A DNA stretch of 64,000 nt from Vanessa cardui (Eukaryota; Arthropoda; Insecta; Lepidoptera; Nymphalidae), in the NCBI RefSeq assembly GCF_905220365.1, contig NC_061133.1:12266171-12330170 (forward strand). Reading direction: 5' to 3'. Below, in pieces: positions 35,001 to 46,252 of the stretch. The position numbers and the translations under genes are program-made. Under the pieces are notes generated by a model. It was not told the origin of the DNA. It saw nothing but the letters and a program-made list of their open reading frames with translations, and did not search any database. Numbering within the stretch: the stretch's first letter is position 1; the number at the start of each line of letters is the position of its first letter.

Positions 35001-38000
35001 ACGACATGGGAACCTTTAAGAAAAGAGCTTACTCCTTTTTGAAAGGCCGGCAACGCACCTGCAAGTCCCCTGGTGTTGCAGGTGTCCATGGGCGGTGGTA
35101 GTCACTTTCCATCAGGTGAGCCTCCTGCTCGTTTGCCTCCTATGCCATAAAAAAAAAAAAAAAAAAAACCAAGTTACAGCGTTAATATTCTGCTTATTAG
35201 ACTCTCTTTTAAATGTGAAATATTATGACGTATGTAGGGATGCCCGAAGCCAAAACGCAATGTCATTATTACCTACATATTTTTTCAGTATCGCTGACAT
35301 ATAAATCAGCACTTTTGATAAGTTCGATTTAAATCATTAAGTAAGAATTATTACATAGTTTAAAAACAATGTTTCTTACGGTGTGTATGCTTAGATCTTT
35401 AGAATTACTTTGATTTGAGAGGAAAGTTTGTGACACTGATAATTTTAGAAGTTTTTAATGTGATGTCGTAAATAAACAATTACTTTAGTATTTTTAGTAT
35501 CAGTATTGCACCCGTGCGAAGCCAGGGCGGGTCGCTAGTTATAAAATATGTTCGTAACAAAAAACTATAAGTGGAATGAAGTATTTGTTATTTGCGTCAT
35601 TTAACATCACTTAATAGCGACGACGATAGAGTGACGTGACACGGCTTGTGCAAGGCTGTCACGCCGATGCACGCGCACGTTTTCGGTAATCGTGAATCCT
35701 TAGCATTCCCCGCGGCCCGAACGGATTCCTGACATAGTGACACGCTCGTGCGCCTGCTCGTTGTGTGTTATTTTCACGCCTTGTCATCAACTATAAAACT
35801 TAAAAACTGTAAGACATACGCTGAAATCGGAGACATATTTTGTATACAAATGCAGTATGAGTAATTATTATTGTTTGTATTAAGAGCCGAGAAGGCCCAG
35901 TGGTAAGATCGCGTACATATAACCGATGATTTTGGGTTCAAACCCAAGCAAGCACCGCTGATTATTCATGTGTTTATAATTCATCTCGTACTCTGTGGTG
36001 AAGGAAAACATCGTGAGAAAACCTGCATAATTTCATAGAAATTTTGCCACATTTGTATTCCACCAACCCGCACTGGAATAGCATGGTGGATTATGGTCCA
36101 AGCCTTCTTGTCAAAGGGAGAAGAGGCCTTAGCCCAGCAGTGGGAAATTTACAGGCTGTTGTTGTATTGGTATTGTGGTCTTGATTTTAAAGTAATTATT
36201 TTTATTTAATTAGCTCTCATAACATACATAGATTGTTAAATTTTAAATTGATTAATCATTCTATAAAAGTTAAAAGGTTTGTACAATATTATTAGTATTA
36301 CATTGCATAATCACTATATGCCCACCGATTATATTATTAACAATAAAAAATATTTGGAGGGAAGTTTGTGTTGTTTTTCTCACTTAAATAAAATACGGTA
36401 TTATTTGTTGGGAAGCTACAAGTTTTGAGTCCTTCACTAAAGACCTAGGTATAGGTGGTATAGTATACAATATACCTATTATCGATCCTTATCTAATGTT
36501 TCACTACATTAAGACGATTGTGATGGGAATTCTATTGTTTAGCCTTATCTGGGGTTACGCAGAGGCAAAGTTTTATATGTTTCACAGCCAACACAATAAA
36601 CATATACATATATGTATGTACTTTTTTATAGATTCTAAATAAATTTTAGGAGTATGTTAAATCATTAAAAAGTAGTAAAATTGTCTATGGGAACCTCATT
36701 GTCTTTGCAATTTCATTAGCAAAAAATAGACTTATCTCAATTCATATACACCTCAATACAGGGTTTTTTTTTATTTTTCCCAAAATATTAAACTAAAGTA
36801 TTTTTCATTAATTATATTTTTGTGTTGGTATATAGGTAAATATAATTCAGTTGGTGAAAATAAGGGAATACAGTACAAACTTCTAAAGTTGAAAATATTA
36901 AACAAAATTTAAAAAGCTTTAATGATAATTTAACAGTGCCATAATGGCCACTGGCCCACGTTTCATAGGAAGATCATTATCAAAAAATTAAAAAGTTAAA
37001 CCCATCGACTATTTGTTAGCAACGCCTTCACAAATTAGATGAGAACGTTATAATTATGCGATTTTTATTAGATTTTCCGCCTCGATAAACAAATTCTCTA
37101 TGGTATTCTTATAGTATAATTATAAAACTTAATATTTATGACACGGGTAAAGTTCATAGATAATCAATAAATTTGAATAATCTGCCTTTGATGCCTACTT
37201 CGTCGATATGAAAAAAAAGTATGAATACATTTTGTAAAATTGTTAAGTACTATAATTATGTCGACATTAATAATTTTGATTAATTATTTCCTAATATATA
37301 ATGTCAAGGGTTATTTATATTTAAATAATCGATATGTATATTTAAATTATATCATCGTGCTTTGTTTTTTTTTATATTATTTAGTATGTGATATTTATAG
37401 GATACATTATAAAAGGTATTACTTATATTAATTTATAAACATTATGTTCGAATGAAATAGAGTCATTTTATCGATGTTTATTAATAGCAGTAATTGCACC
37501 AGAATACAGTTCATGCAAAGAGGGCAGTAATAAACTGGTACCATTATCGGAACATTAACGAACAATTACGTAATAGTGCGCAAGCGCGTTGTATCTGGTA
37601 GGCTGGCTACAGGATGAAATTAGGGGTAAGTGTAGGCAGCCAATAATTGCACCGTGAGAACGCGCTCGGCATGCGCGTGCGCTGACAGCACGAAAATAAT
37701 GCTAGGCTGCAGCATAACATTGAGATGTTTTGCTCAGTGAAAGTAAATTGTAAAAATTTAGAAAGGAATACTTTCGTATTAAACGATTTTTTGTTGCTCT
37801 AATCACATCTTGTTTTATTTAAAACGTAATTACCTAAAACGTTTTAAAATGAAATCTGTCTACAACCTACATGGTTTATATAACGTCGTATAGTCCAGTT
37901 TACATTATATGAAACCTTCTTTGTCTTTTATAATAATCAATTAGGACGTTTTCTTAATTGATACATAAATGTATGTCTAGCCAAACCTATTTTACCATTT

Positions 38001-41000
38001 TTAAGCATTTAACCAATTATTTATTTTATTTTAATTCCAATTATATAATTTAACCATTTTTTAAACAAAGGTTTGAAATAAATTGTGCTCAAACTAACTA
38101 TAAAATCACTTGTTTATAAAATAAAGTACATATTGTTTATAGTTATAATATAACAACCTACATAATGTTGTGTTCCGGTTTGAAGGGTGAGTGAGCCAGT
38201 GTTAATACAGGCACTAGGAACATAGCATCTAAGTTCGCATGTTTGATTGATGTAGACACTTACTGTATTATTATTATTATTATTACTTTCGCCTAGTGTA
38301 TGTTACTACCAGTAGCTATATATTTCCATGGCATTCTACTTGGGGTATTTGTATTGAATAAAAATATGAATTTAGCTCTGCATAAGTTATTTATACAATA
38401 AATTAATACATAATGACGTAGGCCTAAAATTAATTAATAAATTTAAAGGAATTATAATATTTTCGTTTTTTCTTAATATTTTCGGTTCCATACGTTTCTT
38501 GTACTAATACATGTGTATATATTTGATAATTGAATGTATGTGTGAAAATATTTTCCAAAAACTATAACATAATATTAGGTATAGTCAAAATTATAGTAGC
38601 ACAAAGAACAATAATAAACTTGTACCTTTTTTATCTACCCGAGATTCGGTACTATTCTTCTGGGCAAATAAAGCATTTATGAAGAAATATAATTAAAAAA
38701 CATTTTTAATGGTAACACCTTGGAAATAAAACAACTGCTGCTAAACTTTTTAATTTAAACTATGATGTTATTAACTTTATTGTAAACCATTATTATCGTC
38801 GAAAAAAGATAAAATCAATGTATATGAGCTTCTTTCGCTGGTTTTTCTCTGGTCACAGGAATTTATTTCCAAAATGTTGTTAGATTTTTAAAAACTCATC
38901 GACTAAGTGAGTAAGGTTTTTATTATTTTTTTTTTCATTGTTGTTTTTATATTGTTTTTCATGTTTTTAGTAATACTTAACATTAGTATTACCGGTACAA
39001 TGAAAAACAAAATTAGTTCAAACGTGGACATTAAGCCGATTTTCAATTGTTGCACTATCAACTTTCAACCATTATCGCAACATTTTAGTAACAGCCTGTA
39101 AATTTCCCACGGCTGGGTTAAGGCCTACTCTCCCATTAGGGAGGCTTGGAATTTGTTCCACCACGCTGTTCCAATGCGGTTTGGTGAGATGCACATTTGG
39201 CAGAATTTCAATGAAATTAGACACATGCAGGTTTAGTCACGATGTTTTCCTTCACCGCTGAGCACGAGATGAATTATAAACACAAATTAAGCATATATAT
39301 ATAGTGGTGTTTACCTGGGTTTTGAACCCGAAATCATCGGTTAAGATGCACGCGTTCTAATCACTGGGCCATCTCTCAATTCTCTGGCGTTCATCGCAAC
39401 TTTTGAATTGCACGATTTTATTGTACTGTGTAATGGTACAAAATACAAATGTATACGTCAAGAAAAACCTACCTAAGTTAAATCGTATATATAGCGCGTC
39501 AAGTGTAAATTGGCGTGTGGCAAAAACATGTACTAATTTTTTTTTTGTTCATTTAATATCTTATTTGTTTTATTTACCCTTATTAAAAAAACTTACCCAA
39601 AATCTATTAAAAATGAGACGTAGAGAATTATTTTCTAGTGAGTTATTGGTAAAATAAACAAAGAAGTGGCAAAACAAAGGTGTAGCAGGTGCTGCCACAG
39701 GAACGCCAACTTATACTTGACAGTCTTTATGCTAACATACTAACTTAGGTATGACGTGTTTTTTTTAACATTTAACATGACTTCCTATATTTTATTCATA
39801 GCGACTCTGATTATTTCAATAATACAGACTGTGTATTTTTTCATAATCGACGTATTCGATTATCGGCTAGGAAATAATATTTAAAAATATATAGTTAATA
39901 TAGCTGTGTTATTAGTGGAGGTAACTAAATTAGTACCTAGATTTCATTTTTTTTTCTACTATTGTCAATGAGTTTTCAAAAACTTCGTAACGTTAGAAAG
40001 CGAAGTTAAGGTTAGTAGACCATATGTGATGTCGAAACTTGCAAATACTCTGAAACTGTGACGAATAAGTAATCATGAGATTTTCCACGGACCGGACAGT
40101 GACAACTGTTATGACTACACACAGATACAAAATAACTAGATATATACTTTATTCTTTTTTTTCAATTGATGAAATTATTTTTCTACAAAATAACGTCACT
40201 ATTTAACGAGAAAATCGGAATATTTCAATTAAATTTATAAAAAAAGAAGTGATTAAAGGTTTTCTTTGGTTAATCACAAACTTACAATTTACTAAACTAT
40301 TCGGTCTATATTAAAAATATTTATTACTTAGATCTATAAAAATAAAGCGCTAAAAATGATTATAATTAAGATTATAGAAAAGTATTAATTACATATATGT
40401 AGTATGATAACTAAAATAAAAAAATGAAAAAAAATACAAAATAAAAAAACATCAAAGTGTGATACGTCACATCGATTCGTTACAAGTCGCTGAACGCGGT
40501 CATCGCGGAATCGTAGATTGCATAATCTTGCATAGGTTATTACCGTGTCTTCGAAGGAATGCAATTTGAAAAGAATGCGACTCATCTCGCGGACAATAAG
40601 ATCCGAGCATGCATTTATGAAGTACCATATTTTAAAATAAACTGTTAACTTTGTTTAGAAAAAATATATTTGCTAATGAATACTACTTATTACTACGAAT
40701 GCTGCTGATCTTAATAAAATTTGTTATAGAATTAATGATTTTATACTTATCTTATTTTTATCTCAATTCAAATACATTTAAAAATATATATATATTTTTT
40801 AATAAAACTTTTAATTATTTAAAAGTAAAAAAGATCATATTCAAACAACAATTTGAAAATCTTACACAGATTCTGATTTTATGTTAAATTTTCAACGGGT
40901 TGGTCGGACGCTCTTATAAAGTCAGAACTACAGTCATAAAATAGAGGTAGAAAAATTACATACTTACTTTAAAATTTACGAGTGTTATAGAATTCATCGT

Positions 41001-44000
41001 ATTACCGTAATTATTACGTTTTTACGTGTACGAGGGTATTATTAACAATTCGACGTAGCGATGTTATCGTGAAAGCGGAATCATCGCGGAATTCCTTTTA
41101 AAATTAAGAAAAAAAATTACACGAAATAATTTAAGGTCAAGGAGGCGCGTGATCGCGCTGGATAGTGTGGATAACAAACCAGTTATGTGTGAGTTATGAT
41201 TAAGGGAAAGAATTCCGTACCTACACATATACTTTCACTGCAAAATGTTGAAAATTATTAATTTTGGTTAATAAAAATATTCTTTCATAGGAGTCACCCC
41301 CTAAAGTCGTATACTTCAACTACTAGTAGTAGCCGTTGATGTGTACCTTCTAAAATAAGATAAATTACTTAATAAGGAATTCAAAATCGAAATCATATTT
41401 CGCATACTTATAAAGTAACCGTATCTCATCTTGATTTGAGTTCATGTTATTAGACTGGCTAATAAGATTAGAAGATTTTCAACTGTCCTTCCTTTTCATA
41501 AAGTAAAGTGACAGCCTTTAAATTTTCCACTGCTGGGTTAAGGCCTCCTCTTCCATTAAGGAGAGGGTTTGGAAGATATTCCACCACGCTGTTCCAATGT
41601 GGGTTGGTGGAATGCACATGTGGCAGAATTTCAATGAAATTAGACACATGTAGATTTCCTCACGATATTTTCCTTCACCGCCGAGCACGAGATGAATTAT
41701 AAACACAGATATATATTGGTGCTTGCTTGGGTTTGAACTCGCAATCATCGGTTAAGATGATGAAAGGCACGCGTTCTAACCACTAGGCCATATCAGCTTC
41801 CTTCCCATATTTAATAAAATTGACCCTTCCCTCAAAGCTAAGCTCTGAGCGCTTCTATGCCGCTACTGATTTAAATAATCTAACTGCATATCCGGAGCTG
41901 CGCACATTATCAATGTTTTATTGTCTATCATATGAGTCTGTGTATCAAATATTCAGTCAGATTTCGAATTTACTTTGGGGCTCCTAAAATATTATAGCAA
42001 CCGTATTTTTATTTTTTATTTATTTTTATTTTATGAGCGATTGTGTGGGTTCGTATCCTATGTGTCAAATCCCTTGTGAAATTAGTTTATTACACAGTAT
42101 TCTTAAATTATAAGTACTCGTCTTAATATTATTTGACGGACCTCTAAAAATTATTTGCGTGGGGCGCGGCAATTAGGGAGGCGGGACGGGTCTGCGCAGG
42201 CGACCCCGCGACCTCTCGCTTCGTGTCCAGTCGTCCTGCGCCTGCGCATGTCGCGTTCCCGCGCGTTGAAGGAATTCCAAAATTACACTGAGCCTTCCCG
42301 ATCACGATTTCACCTACTTTATTTCATCGTGAATACTTTATACCACATAAATACATATCATGTATAAAAAAATCAGTAGCTTGTATTTCATATGTGTAGT
42401 ATATAACAATAAATAAATATTATTCAAATTATCTTAAGTACTTAAAAGTTGTATAACATGTATTACATTTGGAATAAATTGGAACAATAGTTCAGTTTAA
42501 TGTATATATATAAGCGAAATACCACTTATTCATTAATCACGAAATCTCAGAAACTATAACACCTACAAACATGAAATTTGATAGAAAGGTTCCGTATAGT
42601 TTTGTGTTTTTTAAACTTCGTGCGGGTAAAAATCGAGCTAGTTATAAAATAAACCCAATGTTAATTATAACATTTTTATTACACATGGCTTATTATTTTC
42701 ATCCATTTTGAAAAGAGATGGTAATTACGATACATCGTGCTACGCATGCGTATACGTCGACGTTACGTAGGCGGTGCGACGCAAGCTCAGAAATTAACTC
42801 CTCTCTAAGATAACATCTAACGCGGGACACAGCGTACGCTTATGAGCTAGCCATTGGACCGATAAACCTTGGAATATATGGTGCTGTGTAATATTCGTGG
42901 ACAAGTAAGAGGTGTTACGCAAAAAAACATAAATTGGACTAACACACGCCGACTTGATTATGCGAAAAATTTCGATTTTGTAAGATAAGTTTGTGTATGT
43001 ATTTGCGACATACTTTATGATTGTTGTTGAATAGATTTAATAAAGATCTTATGTATAATATGTTGTAAGTTCGATATCAATATTGTACTAGTAATCCATC
43101 GTGGCGTCACACAACTATATACAACGTATGGATTGAAGAACAAACATAAAAATAAAATTAATCCTGCCTTCCGACGGCGAAGTTGTAACGCATTTCAATA
43201 ATAAAATATGCATGTATTATACATATAAACCTTCCTCTTGAATAACTCTGTTTATTGGTGAAAATCAAACTAAAACCTATTGCGTAGCTTAAATTAAAAA
43301 CATGTACAGAGGACGTGAAGCGACCTTGTTTTAAAGTATGGAATGATATCACTAAAATGTTTAAAATTTTATTATGAGACATAAAATGTATGTATTTACG
43401 CTTAATTCTTGGTAGGAACAAAATATCTGAACACATAACTGTCAAGAAAAACATGTTGAATACGGTATCTGAGTCTGCATCAGTTTAATTAAAATGCACT
43501 ATTTACAAGTAGGTTTTGAAAAGACTATTCAATCTTTTTTCTTTATATTAATCTTGTCAATGTGCTGTTTTAATTCTAATTTACTGTCTTGTTTCATTGC
43601 TAATTATTATTATAGACTCCTATTTGCCCATCTACCCACATCATTTAATATATAAACATAACATATAACATAAAAAAAAACTATTATCAGTTATAAGAAG
43701 TAAGTCATAATATAGACCCATACCAAACGAATACCTATATATTCCCATGTACTTCCGTCTAATATACTTACAATGCCTACAAAAACAGCTTTAACAAAAT
43801 TCATCTATAAACACCAAAAGGTATTTGTTTAACACAACTAGGTTATTTTATAGAGATACTAAAGTGAACAAATTAATAAATTCATGTATTATGTCGACTT
43901 GAATTTGTCTCTAATCTAAATTCTTATACACATAAAATTGCTTATATTTATCTTTGAACAAATTGTAAAAATAACTGGATACATTTAATATGAAATTCTT

Positions 44001-44607
44001 TCGTACTCGACGTTTGCGAAAAGGCATCAACTTCTTGATTATTTCTTCACTAGATATTTTAAGATGTAAATATTAATAAATTCAATAGTATGGAATCCAA
44101 GTCTAGAATTTGTGCTATTAGTGCGGTAATCTATGCCTTATAAAATGTTGCTGTTTATTAATTGAAAATCGTAATGGAATTGTTTATATCTTATAGATTT
44201 AAAGAATTATTTAACTACTTTAAGCTTAAATTATTAAATAGAATTATTAGAACATTTATTTCGTGGTCCAGAAATAATAAACAGTATTTATTGTCAATGC
44301 CTTAAAATGTATTTAAAAAAAAGGAAACAAAAACTTTGGTAAGTATTTACTAAATAAAATGGTTTCTTGATATAATAAAAACGTTTTAATCTCTTGTCAG
44401 CTTGGCGTGGGATGGCAATTAACATTTGAAATTATTAAGCACATTTATTTATTGTTAAGAAAAAAAATCGACTTAAGTAGGTACTGCGTTTTTCGCCACA
44501 GATTACATGTTTTTGTATAAAAGGCGTGCATGGTTTCATATTAATAAGGTGCTGTGCTATAAATAAATGAACTTACTATCTCGAAACTTCCTGAGTATCT
44601 TCTTCAT
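22624..44607 (-). CDS. Unnamed two-SH3-domain protein with PPPY motif (complete, 426 aa)
   Basis: Five exons (44607-44577, 28639-28554, 27093-26617, 23626-23406, 23089-22624) have canonical splice sites, their phases agree at every junction, and the total is 426 codons plus stop. Features: a basic N terminus (MKKILRKFRDK), a PPPY motif in FKDLPPPYRENEDE (about residues 14-27, a possible WW-domain ligand), and a charged low-complexity middle ending in a His/Arg/Lys cluster (RRKHRHRHRRRKKSNK). A degenerate SH3 follows at about 206-268 (AFPTTLY, PLGTVVNAVFKNQQWLYTQT), then an Arg/Ser-rich linker, then a better SH3 at about 362-420 (LLVANSDY, VSVKKGEVVVL, EWFYVRKKDGNQGFIPAA). This suggests a cytoplasmic or membrane-proximal adaptor, but I do not recognise the ortholog and assign no pathway. 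Intron 1 spans 15.9 kb and is full of repeats. Confidence 0.85.
23406..23626 (-). CDS. SH3 protein exon 4 (first SH3 domain)
   Basis: A TTTTCAG acceptor and a GTAAGT donor. It encodes ASIDRPGNIPVVIAFPTTLY and then a degenerate SH3 core with QQWLYTQTPHGDEGYVMYSS. The aromatic patch is partly altered, so ligand binding may be atypical. Confidence 0.88.
23627..26616. other. SH3 gene intron 3
   Basis: A 3-kb AT-rich intron. It contains a reverse-oriented Helitron-like 3' end at 26335-26470 and, near 26030-26110, another Helitron-like start (TTATAAATGCGAAAGTAAAT). No further exon is supported. Confidence 0.5.
26025..26470. mobile_element. Helitron-like fragments, two orientations
   Basis: 26025-26110 has ATGCGAAAGTAAATCTGTC and CGGCGCACCACTGAAACGAAT, a Lep1-type 5' end. 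26335-26470 has TTTCCCGGCTTCGCACGGGA, the reverse complement of the GCGAAGCCGGG 3' end seen at 35370-35545. The segments may belong to different insertions. Confidence 0.5.
26617..27093 (-). CDS. SH3 protein exon 3 (charged central region)
   Basis: A 477-nt exon (159 codons, phase 0 at both ends), with an ATTCCAG acceptor and a GTATTT donor. It begins DEPTCEIIDLLANCK and ends in YDIRDLDTFLSE after a strongly basic His/Arg/Lys cluster. It looks mostly disordered; I recognise no domain. Confidence 0.85.
27286..27733. mobile_element. TIR MITE, 448 bp
   Basis: The terminal inverted repeats AATAGGCTATTTGAC at 27286-27300 and GTCAAATAGCCTATT at 27719-27733 match perfectly. The interior includes GGCCCGGCCAATCAGAAGCG. 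There is no open frame of note. Confidence 0.75.
28048..28306 (+). mobile_element. Metulj-like SINE
   Basis: The tRNA-like head has an A box (TGGCCCAGTGGTTAGGAC) and a B box (GGGTTCAAACCC). It is followed by the shared body with TCTGCCACATGTGCATTCCA and a 3' end near GCAATGGGTAATTTACAG. It lies in SH3 gene intron 2. Confidence 0.9.
28554..28639 (-). CDS. SH3 protein exon 2 (PPPY motif)
   Basis: An 86-nt exon with a TTTTACAG acceptor and a GTAAGA donor. It encodes VTFKDLPPPYRENEDEIINP and then ENYELQSV. The PPPY followed by acidic residues resembles WW-domain ligands. Its frame matches the exon at 27093. Confidence 0.8.
29255..29462 (+). mobile_element. Helitron-like (Lep1-type) element
   Basis: It starts near TTATAAATATGAAAGTAACT, continues CCAACCGCTGAACCGATTTT and GCAAACTTGAACTCCAAG, and ends GAAGCCACGGGCGACTACTA followed by GT. 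The CTAGT-type ending after a GC-rich stem is the signature of non-autonomous Lepidopteran Helitrons. Confidence 0.65.
31683..32008 (+). mobile_element. TIR/MITE family A, copy 1 (full length)
   Basis: The left end AGTGCGACACAGCTTAGATG and the right end ATTGTGTCGTACTATA are imperfect inverted repeats. The interior (GTAAAACCGATTACTGCCGA, TCCCTATCGCGCCATTCGAC) is shared with the copies at 61660-62001 and 63283-63605. No coding capacity is visible. It lies about 190 bp left of the LINE. Confidence 0.82.
32350..33750 (+). pseudogene. LINE endonuclease and start of RT, truncated by frame break
   Basis: The 466-codon frame starts MDFCNIRGLNSNLNAVHYHL and carries the APE endonuclease blocks FLTETQI, GVCVYVRDD, ILGDFN and SSDHCLV. 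A linker follows up to KSSGPDGIL. It ends prematurely at an internal deletion (see the full element). Confidence 0.85.
33746..35101 (+). pseudogene. LINE reverse transcriptase fragment and C-terminal region
   Basis: From YYRPIAITSL onward the frame is intact, with RT motifs FRRGRSAGD, LDIAKAFDRVW (catalytic Asp), GVPQGCVLSP and YADDS (catalytic Asp pair). The C-terminal domain ends in KSPGVAGVHGRW. The open frame extends upstream to 33611, but that part is a shadow of the first frame. Confidence 0.85.
35370..35545 (+). mobile_element. Helitron-like 3' terminal fragment
   Basis: It contains TTTTAGTATCAGTATTGCAC and ends GTGCGAAGCCAGGGCGGGTC then GCTAGT. The same tail occurs at 61215-61320 and, reversed, at 26335-26470. 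Confidence 0.6.
35885..36165 (+). mobile_element. Metulj-like SINE
   Basis: The head GAGCCGAGAAGGCCCAGTGG, a B box (GGTTCAAACCC), the body with ATTCCACCAACCCGCACTGG and the 3' end CCCAGCAGTGGGAAATTTAC followed by AGGCTGTTG. It lies in SH3 gene intron 1. Confidence 0.9.
38160..38260 (+). repeat. LINE 3'-end fragment
   Basis: It begins GTTGTGTTCCGGTTTGAAGG and has GAGTGAGCCAGTGTTAATAC, matching the tail family at 49620-50023. The poly(A) end is missing. Confidence 0.6.
38266..38287. repeat. (ATT)n microsatellite
   Basis: About six ATT units directly after the LINE fragment at 38160-38260. Confidence 0.8.
39091..39378 (-). mobile_element. Metulj-like SINE
   Basis: It is reverse oriented: AACAGCCTGTAAATTTCCCA at the left edge, and the complement of the B box (GGGTTTTGAACCCG) and A box (CACTGGGCCATCTC) at the right. 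Confidence 0.9.
41509..41798 (-). mobile_element. Metulj-like SINE
   Basis: It is reverse oriented, from ACAGCCTTTAAATTTTCCAC to CACTAGGCCATATCAGC. A short insertion (GATGAAAG) lies beside the GTTAAGATG segment. Confidence 0.88.
42490..42650 (+). mobile_element. Helitron-like fragment
   Basis: It contains GCGAAATACCACTTATTCAT and CAGAAACTATAACACCTAC. It ends TTCGTGCGGGTAAAAATCGA followed by GCTAGTTAT, like the copy at 14735-14910. Confidence 0.55.
42715..42870 (-). repeat. Possible decayed second-family SINE fragment
   Basis: The string GAGCTAGCCATTGGACCGAT resembles the reversed A-box end of the repeat at 8205-8525 (GGCCATTAGACCAACGAG). The body is too diverged to confirm. Confidence 0.3.
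44577..44607 (-). CDS. SH3 protein exon 1 (31 coding nt)
   Basis: ATG at 44607-44605 in a good context (TCACAATGA) opens MKKILRKFRD plus one base, then the donor GTAAGT from 44576. The single leftover base is exactly what exon 2 needs. The region just upstream (44608-44720) is GC-rich, as expected of a promoter-proximal first exon. It is placed by phase, start codon and donor, not by homology. Confidence 0.65.
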
Positions 44608-46252
44608 TGTGACACCAGCTACGACGGTGTGAGCCGGCACGCGCGCGCTCTGCTAATGCAGCTTCGGTTACGTCACGGTCTGTCTCACGCGCAAGTATCG
44701 TCACGGGGTGCTTAAACTCGGACAAAGGGCGAATTGCTCATCGCAAATTAGTCATTAAGAAAATGTCAGTACAACCGAACAAGGCGAGGGTCTTAGTATA
44801 ATTAAGATTGGGTTCTGTTTTTACCTAAATCGTTTTTCATTTTTTTTTGTCGTAACAACATAAAATTTAAATTTAATTAAGTAGTTAGGTACATATCGTA
44901 AGTTACTTAGGTCCTGTGAATATTTTAATGGTATGTTTATCGAATATGTAACCTTAACATTTAATTTAGAATCACTTCTAAAATTATTCTTTTATAATCT
45001 CTCTATAAATTATTTTTACGGTTTTTTATTAGGAAATTTAAAATTTACCTAACGAATTATAATTATATTATTTGCGATGTTTACATTGATAAATAAGTTC
45101 GACGACAAGAAAATATTCTCTATATAATATACATAATAATTGTATACTAAAATTATATATCCACTGATTAATCAATGCAGTGCCAAGGACAGCTCTATGC
45201 CTAAGTAAAGAACCGTTGAACTCTTGAAAGCGGAATCATGCTTCATAAAGCGAAACGACGTCGTGTGCGATATGCTACACTTCTCACTGTCATGGCGTCT
45301 CGGAGACCTTACCTATGTTATCTTGTTTTATTATAGGTTTGTACTAAGAATATATAATGTACACATAATATCTGATGATTATACGTTTAAGCCGAGAGAT
45401 AATGTGGCTTTTAATGAGCTAATAAGCGTTTCACATCATCGAACCAATGATCGTGTACAAAAAATTTAATAAGATAATAATCTGTTTATTATGTATAGTA
45501 AATATGCAACAAGGTTATGTCTGTGCAAAATAATTAAATATGTTTTTTTACTTATTTTCGTTTGAAGTTTAAATTCATATTACGAGGCGAAGTTCAAAAA
45601 TGTACACAAAAAGAAAAAAAAACGAATTTATTTTCATTTTACTTAATTAATTAACCATAAGAAATATAAATTTTAATGAATTATAGTATATTTATAAACC
45701 CCAGTCTTTTCGTAACCCTTTAAAAATATATATGTATTATAAATGTCGAAACACCAACTCATGTATCCTGTCCCCTTCCCCTATCATTCTACGGACTATT
45801 GAACATTCTCTCATATAATTAAATGATTAGTATATTGCTATCTTAAGTATTTTCCTTATTTATTTTAATGTACCTAGACAAAATCTGAGCATTGCATTTT
45901 AAATTCGTCTAAGATAACCAATTATGAGAGATTATGCATATTACGAGGGAAAAAGTTTTAATTTTGCACAAAGCTATAACGTTTATTTTTAACGATAATA
46001 CCGTTTTTTATGTTCAATATAACGGTACAGCTTAAATCATTTCGTGTCAATTAATTTCAAGATGTATTTTCAAATATTTACTAAATCTGACTGACATATT
46101 TATACGTTGTTGACAATTGTGTATTGAATCAAATGTTAATATTATTTTTTGTATACTATTTATCAATATATCATCAAACCCTCAAGAATTTACCCAATTT
46201 AAGTAAATATTACATTTTCTGTTAGTCGTTAATTGTGATAAAATATTTTAAA
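44608..46252. other. Divergent intergenic region, SH3 gene / DNAI4
   Basis: 1.6 kb lie between two divergent start codons. The first 110 bp or so (44608-44720) are GC-richer and probably form the promoter and 5' UTR of the SH3 gene. The rest is AT-rich with no supported gene; the ORF at 45224-45469 has no recognisable features. Confidence 0.5.

Larger units (their letters stand above)
32200..35169 (+). mobile_element. Defective Jockey-like non-LTR retrotransposon (EN + RT)
   Basis: The element encodes an APE-type endonuclease and then a reverse transcriptase. Frame one (32350-33750) holds the endonuclease with ILGDFNAHHAEW and GSSDHCLVRS and runs to SSGPDGIL, then a stop. Frame two resumes at YYRPIAITSLLSKIMESLIN (from about 33746) and continues to 35101 with LDIAKAFDRVWHK, NAGVPQGCVLSP and HCYADDST. 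The roughly 55 residues normally between GPDG and YRPIAI are missing, so a deletion has removed part of the RT and broken the frame. The 3' end reads GCCTCCTATGCCATAAAAAA with a poly(A) of about 20. The 5' border is uncertain, and no clear target duplication was found. The element is therefore not autonomous. Confidence 0.85.
28640..44576. other. SH3 gene intron 1, 15.9 kb, repeat-rich
   Basis: This intron separates the 31-nt first coding exon from exon 2. It contains a MITE, a defective LINE, three SINEs and Helitron-like pieces, all listed separately. Several GC-richer unique patches stand out (about 28920-29060, 29570-29770, 35630-35770, 37560-37720, 40480-40610, 42150-42280). The ORFs outside the LINE are short, AT-rich and without recognisable domains. 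Confidence 0.6.

Noticed and set aside
40385..40585. Minus-strand frame of 66 codons in a GC-richer patch
   Set aside because: No domain or splice partner; hydrophobic AT-rich second half typical of a chance ORF.
46235..46252. Six extra codons at the start of the dynein chain frame
   Set aside because: The triplet at 46235 is GTG, not ATG. The first ATG, in a suitable context, is at 46253.
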